Assembly: GCA_033283165.1 (NCBI GenBank)
Contig: JAWMQL010000001.1
Span: 1-64,000 of the forward strand
Origin: JAWMQL01 sp033283165
GTDB taxonomy: Bacteria > Pseudomonadota > Gammaproteobacteria > Pseudomonadales > Halieaceae
Direction of reading: 5' to 3'
DNA: 64,000 nucleotides
This document shows positions 61,789 through 64,000 of the stretch, piece after piece; the first letter of the stretch is position 1, and each line of letters starts with the position of its first letter. The notes beneath the pieces were generated by a model. That model searched no databases, had not been told where the DNA came from, and was given only the letters and a program-made list of their open reading frames with translations. Both the position numbers and the translations under genes were made by a program.

Positions 61789-61944
61789 ATGACAGATCGC
61801 AGGTTCGATGACTGGGTGCCGGTAATCACGGGAGCAGGACGCGGGCTCGGGCGAGCCTGCGCGGGGCTGGCGACCGCCGTAACCGGCGCAACAGCTTCAG
61901 GTGTTATTCAACGAGACAGGGAGAGAAAGTGGCAATTTACATGA
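61789..61944 (+). pseudogene. Truncated SDR remnant (51 residues)
   Basis: ATG after GGGAGAG opens a frame reading MTDRRFDDWVPVITGAGRGL, then GRACAG: strand 1 and the TGxxxGxG cofactor loop of an SDR. The frame then loses similarity and stops at 61944, overlapping the start of the DUF1330 gene in another frame. Everything after the first Rossmann helix is missing, so a deletion has joined the 5-prime end of a third SDR to the next gene. Its ribosome-binding site may still drive translation toward the downstream gene. Confidence 0.7.
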
Positions 61945-62219
61945 TTTTTCTGCGGGAGGGCGCGATCGCCGACCCCGAGGAGATGGCCCGGTACCAGGCG
62001 ACCAACCGGGAAAATATGGGCCAGCACAAGCTGAAACCGCTGGTGGTGTACGGCAGCATGGAGACCCTGGAGGGCGAGGCTGCCGACGGCATGGTGATGC
62101 TCGAATTTGACAGTGCCGAGGACACCAGGGCCTGGTACTACAGCCCGGAATACCAGGCCGCATCGGAGCACCGCAAAAAGGCCGCGCACTACCGGGTGTT
62201 TATGGTCGAGGGGCTCTGA
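61929..62219 (+). CDS. DUF1330-family protein
   Basis: A 96-residue protein with the ferredoxin-like dimeric alpha/beta fold of DUF1330: an opening strand AIYMIFLREG, LVVYGSMETLEG in the middle and AWYYSPEYQAASEHRKKAAH toward the end. GTG start shortly after AGGGAGAG; an ATG four codons later is possible. Its beginning overlaps the SDR remnant, implying the deletion brought it next to the SDR operon. DUF1330 proteins accompany many catabolic operons; no activity is known. Confidence 0.85.
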   Translation: MAIYMIFLREGAIADPEEMARYQATNRENMGQHKLKPLVVYGSMETLEGEAADGMVMLEFDSAEDTRAWYYSPEYQAASEHRKKAAHYRVFMVEGL

Positions 62220-62399
62220 ATACGGCGTGCAGCCCGATGATTTCCGCGAGGAGGTCACCCGGGTGCGGCATTCCCGCCCTGCGAGTCGCCGTATCCGGTT
62301 GTCCGCCGCGCTGGCCCGTTTCAACCGCATGGTGGATGAAGCGATAGCGTCACTGTGGTAGCAGGCAGTTGAAACTGGTCGGGAGACCGTTTCCCCGCT

Positions 62400-64000
62400 C
62401 TACCAGGCGATGCCGTAGTCATCCCCGGTGTCGCCGGCGCCGCCCTGCATGGTGCCGTGTTGCCGGTCGAACCAGATGGCCGTGATGGGGCTGTAGGTGC
62501 GCTCCACCACATCGACCGTGTAGCCCTTATCCTGCAGTACCCGGCGCGTATACGGTGGTACGCTGGGCATCACCTCCAGCCGCCCGGGCTGGGCCTCGTG
62601 GGCACCGAAGGAGCTCTGCATCTGGTAGCTGGTGAAGTTGGCCGCCTCCGCCGCCTGCTGTACATCCATGCCGAACTCCACCACGTTGAGGAAGAACTGC
62701 AGCAGGTTCTGGTCCTGGGTGTCTCCGCCCTGCACGGAGAAGGCCATCATCGGCTGGCCATCCTTCAGCGCGATGCTCGGCGTCAGGGTCGCCCGGGGGC
62801 GCTGTCCGGGTCGCAGCACGTTGTAGGGGTTCAGTCGCTCGTCCAGCACAAAGCTCTGCATGCGCTGACTGAGCCCGATGCCGGTATCGCCGGCAATGAA
62901 GGCGGGAATCCAGCCGCCGCTGGGGGTGACCGACACCACCCAGCCCTCAGCGTCCGCCGCCTGGATGGAGGTGGTGCCGGCAATGAAGCCGGCGTCGTGA
63001 TCGTAAAGTCCCGTCTGTTGAAAGCTCTCCACCCCTTCTGCCTCGGCCTTTGGCGGAATCGGTGTCCACTGCTGCCGCAACTGCTCGAAGGGGTTTCTGC
63101 CGCGCTGGTATTTGTAGGGGTCGCCGGGTCTCAGGTCGACCAGGTTGGACTTCTCATCGATCAGTGCGCGTCGCTCGGCGGCATATTTTTTTGACAGCAG
63201 CCCCTGGATCGGTTCCTCCGGGGGAACGTAGGGGTCGCCGTAATAAAAATCACGATCGGCGAAGGCCAGGTTCATGGCCTGGTACACCCAGTGAATATAG
63301 CGGGCACTGTTGTAGCCCATGGCCTTGAGGTCAACGCCCTCGAGGATATTCAGGGCCTGCAGCATCACCGGCCCCTGGACCCAGGTGGTCAGCTTGTAGA
63401 CGTCGACACCCTTGTAGTTGGTCGTGACCGGTTCCTCGATATGCACCTGCCACCGGTCCAGGTCCTCCAGGGTGAACAGGCCGCCAGCGGCCCGGTTGGC
63501 GCGCACGATCTCCTGCGCGATGTCGCCCCGGTAAAAACGATCGTAGGCGGCGTGGATCGCCGCCTTGCGATCCTTGCCCTCCGCGAGGGCGCGGGCTTCG
63601 GCATCGACCAGTTTCTGCAGGGTGGCCAGGAGTTCGGGCTGCCGGAAGATCTCTCCCGGCGCAGGTGCGGCGCGTACCGACGGGTCCCCGGGGTCGAGGT
63701 GGGGCAGGAACACCCGCGCGGAATCCGGCCACTCAGACAGGCGGTCGCGCACTTTCTCGATAAAGTCCGCCTGCCGTTCCTCGATGGGGTAACCCTCGGC
63801 CATCTGCATTGCCGGCTGCAGAACCTGTGCCAGGCTCAACTTGCCGTACTCGGCGAGCATTACCATCAGGCCGCCTGGCGTACCAGGTGTCACCGCTGCC
63901 AGGGGCCCGTACTCCGGTGGGTAGACCATGCCCTTGTCGCGGAAAAATTCCGCGGTGGCCCCCGTCGGCGCCACCCCCAGGGCATTGATGCCTTTCACCT
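62400..64000 (-). CDS. Gamma-glutamyltransferase-like protein, N-terminus cut
   Basis: About 533 C-terminal residues of a Ntn-hydrolase of the gamma-glutamyltransferase family; the gene runs off the right edge. LGVAPTGATAEFFRDKG and VTPGTPGGLMVMLAEYGKLS belong to the large subunit; GFIAGTTSIQAAD contains the autocatalytic Thr that would become the N-terminus of the small subunit, with Ser where GGT enzymes often have His after the Thr pair. SVTPSGGWIPAFI and the late GGDTQDQNLLQFFLNVVEFG are typical. It is probably periplasmic and acts on glutathione or another gamma-glutamyl compound. Convergent with the DUF1330 gene, it appears unrelated to the catabolic genes. Confidence 0.88.
   Translation of the reverse strand, partial: VKGINALGVAPTGATAEFFRDKGMVYPPEYGPLAAVTPGTPGGLMVMLAEYGKLSLAQVLQPAMQMAEGYPIEERQADFIEKVRDRLSEWPDSARVFLPHLDPGDPSVRAAPAPGEIFRQPELLATLQKLVDAEARALAEGKDRKAAIHAAYDRFYRGDIAQEIVRANRAAGGLFTLEDLDRWQVHIEEPVTTNYKGVDVYKLTTWVQGPVMLQALNILEGVDLKAMGYNSARYIHWVYQAMNLAFADRDFYYGDPYVPPEEPIQGLLSKKYAAERRALIDEKSNLVDLRPGDPYKYQRGRNPFEQLRQQWTPIPPKAEAEGVESFQQTGLYDHDAGFIAGTTSIQAADAEGWVVSVTPSGGWIPAFIAGDTGIGLSQRMQSFVLDERLNPYNVLRPGQRPRATLTPSIALKDGQPMMAFSVQGGDTQDQNLLQFFLNVVEFGMDVQQAAEAANFTSYQMQSSFGAHEAQPGRLEVMPSVPPYTRRVLQDKGYTVDVVERTYSPITAIWFDRQHGTMQGGAGDTGDDYGIAW

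Noticed and set aside
1..64000. tRNA, rRNA, CRISPR arrays, insertion sequences, integrases or attachment sites
   Set aside because: No repeat-spacer pattern, transposase or integrase motifs, or tRNA-like cloverleaf was noticed anywhere; the transfer idea rests only on base composition.

Overview
The window is dense, GC-rich bacterial chromosome. It carries about 58 genes and no tRNA, rRNA, insertion sequence, prophage or CRISPR array that I can see. TonB-dependent receptors, a wax-ester/triacylglycerol acyltransferase beside PlsB, class I P450s with a putidaredoxin-type redox chain, many short-chain dehydrogenases (SDRs), CoA ligases and a CaiB-type CoA transferase together point to a Gram-negative, probably marine gammaproteobacterial heterotroph (Halieaceae/Cellvibrionales-like) that degrades hydrophobic cyclic compounds such as terpenoids or steroids. 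The taxonomy is inference from gene content only.

Layout. 1-4.9 kb: end of an NCS1-type permease, an FGGY sugar kinase and a TonB receptor. 5-17 kb: a TetR gene, then a long + strand run of P450, three SDRs, an NTF2-like protein, a CrtC/AttH-like protein, a carboxymuconolactone-decarboxylase (CMD) family protein, a secreted esterase and a GH106 alpha-L-rhamnosidase. 17-25.6 kb (- strand, visibly less GC-rich): GST, GPH-type sugar/cation symporter, ThDP enzyme, beta-hydroxyacid dehydrogenase, second TonB receptor and a 6-oxocamphor-hydrolase-like crotonase. 25.8-29.9 kb: two TetR genes, TauD-type dioxygenase, SDR, second CMD protein. 29.9-39.6 kb: GH79 heparanase-like lipoprotein, PQQ dehydrogenase, ferredoxin, ferredoxin reductase, divergent P450, a four-gene membrane operon (NorF-like, NorE-like and two paralogous membrane proteins) and its divergent TetR. 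39.8-51.5 kb: thiolase with a lipoyl-less E2 acyltransferase, HAD/AGPAT fusion, PlsB, WS/DGAT, SDR, acyl-CoA ligase, CoA transferase and two small conserved proteins. 51.6-64 kb: SDR, zinc alcohol dehydrogenase, SDR, sulfotransferase, AMP ligase, MaoC-like hydratase, AraC regulator, tandem SDRs lacking the catalytic tyrosine, an SDR remnant, a DUF1330 protein and a partial gamma-glutamyltransferase.

How it may work together. Genes from 1 to 31.5 kb look like a system that imports a decorated glycoside (two TonB receptors), removes rhamnose, uronic acid and ester groups (GH106, GH79, esterase), uses the sugars (symporter, FGGY kinase) and oxidises the aglycone (P450, SDRs, dioxygenase), with a crotonase-fold C-C hydrolase that could open a ring beta-diketone. 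Genes from 39 to 58 kb look like CoA-dependent side-chain or ring degradation and neutral-lipid storage.

Regulation is the most striking feature. At least five distinct palindromic operator types lie in promoter regions. One, consensus TCAACAAC/GTTGTTGA, recurs five times (2161, 35213, 39753, 43372, 51521), usually overlapping a -35 element, and ties the first TonB receptor, P450/ferredoxin reductase, thiolase, lipid acyltransferases and CoA transferase/SDR into one apparent regulon whose regulator is not obviously in the window.
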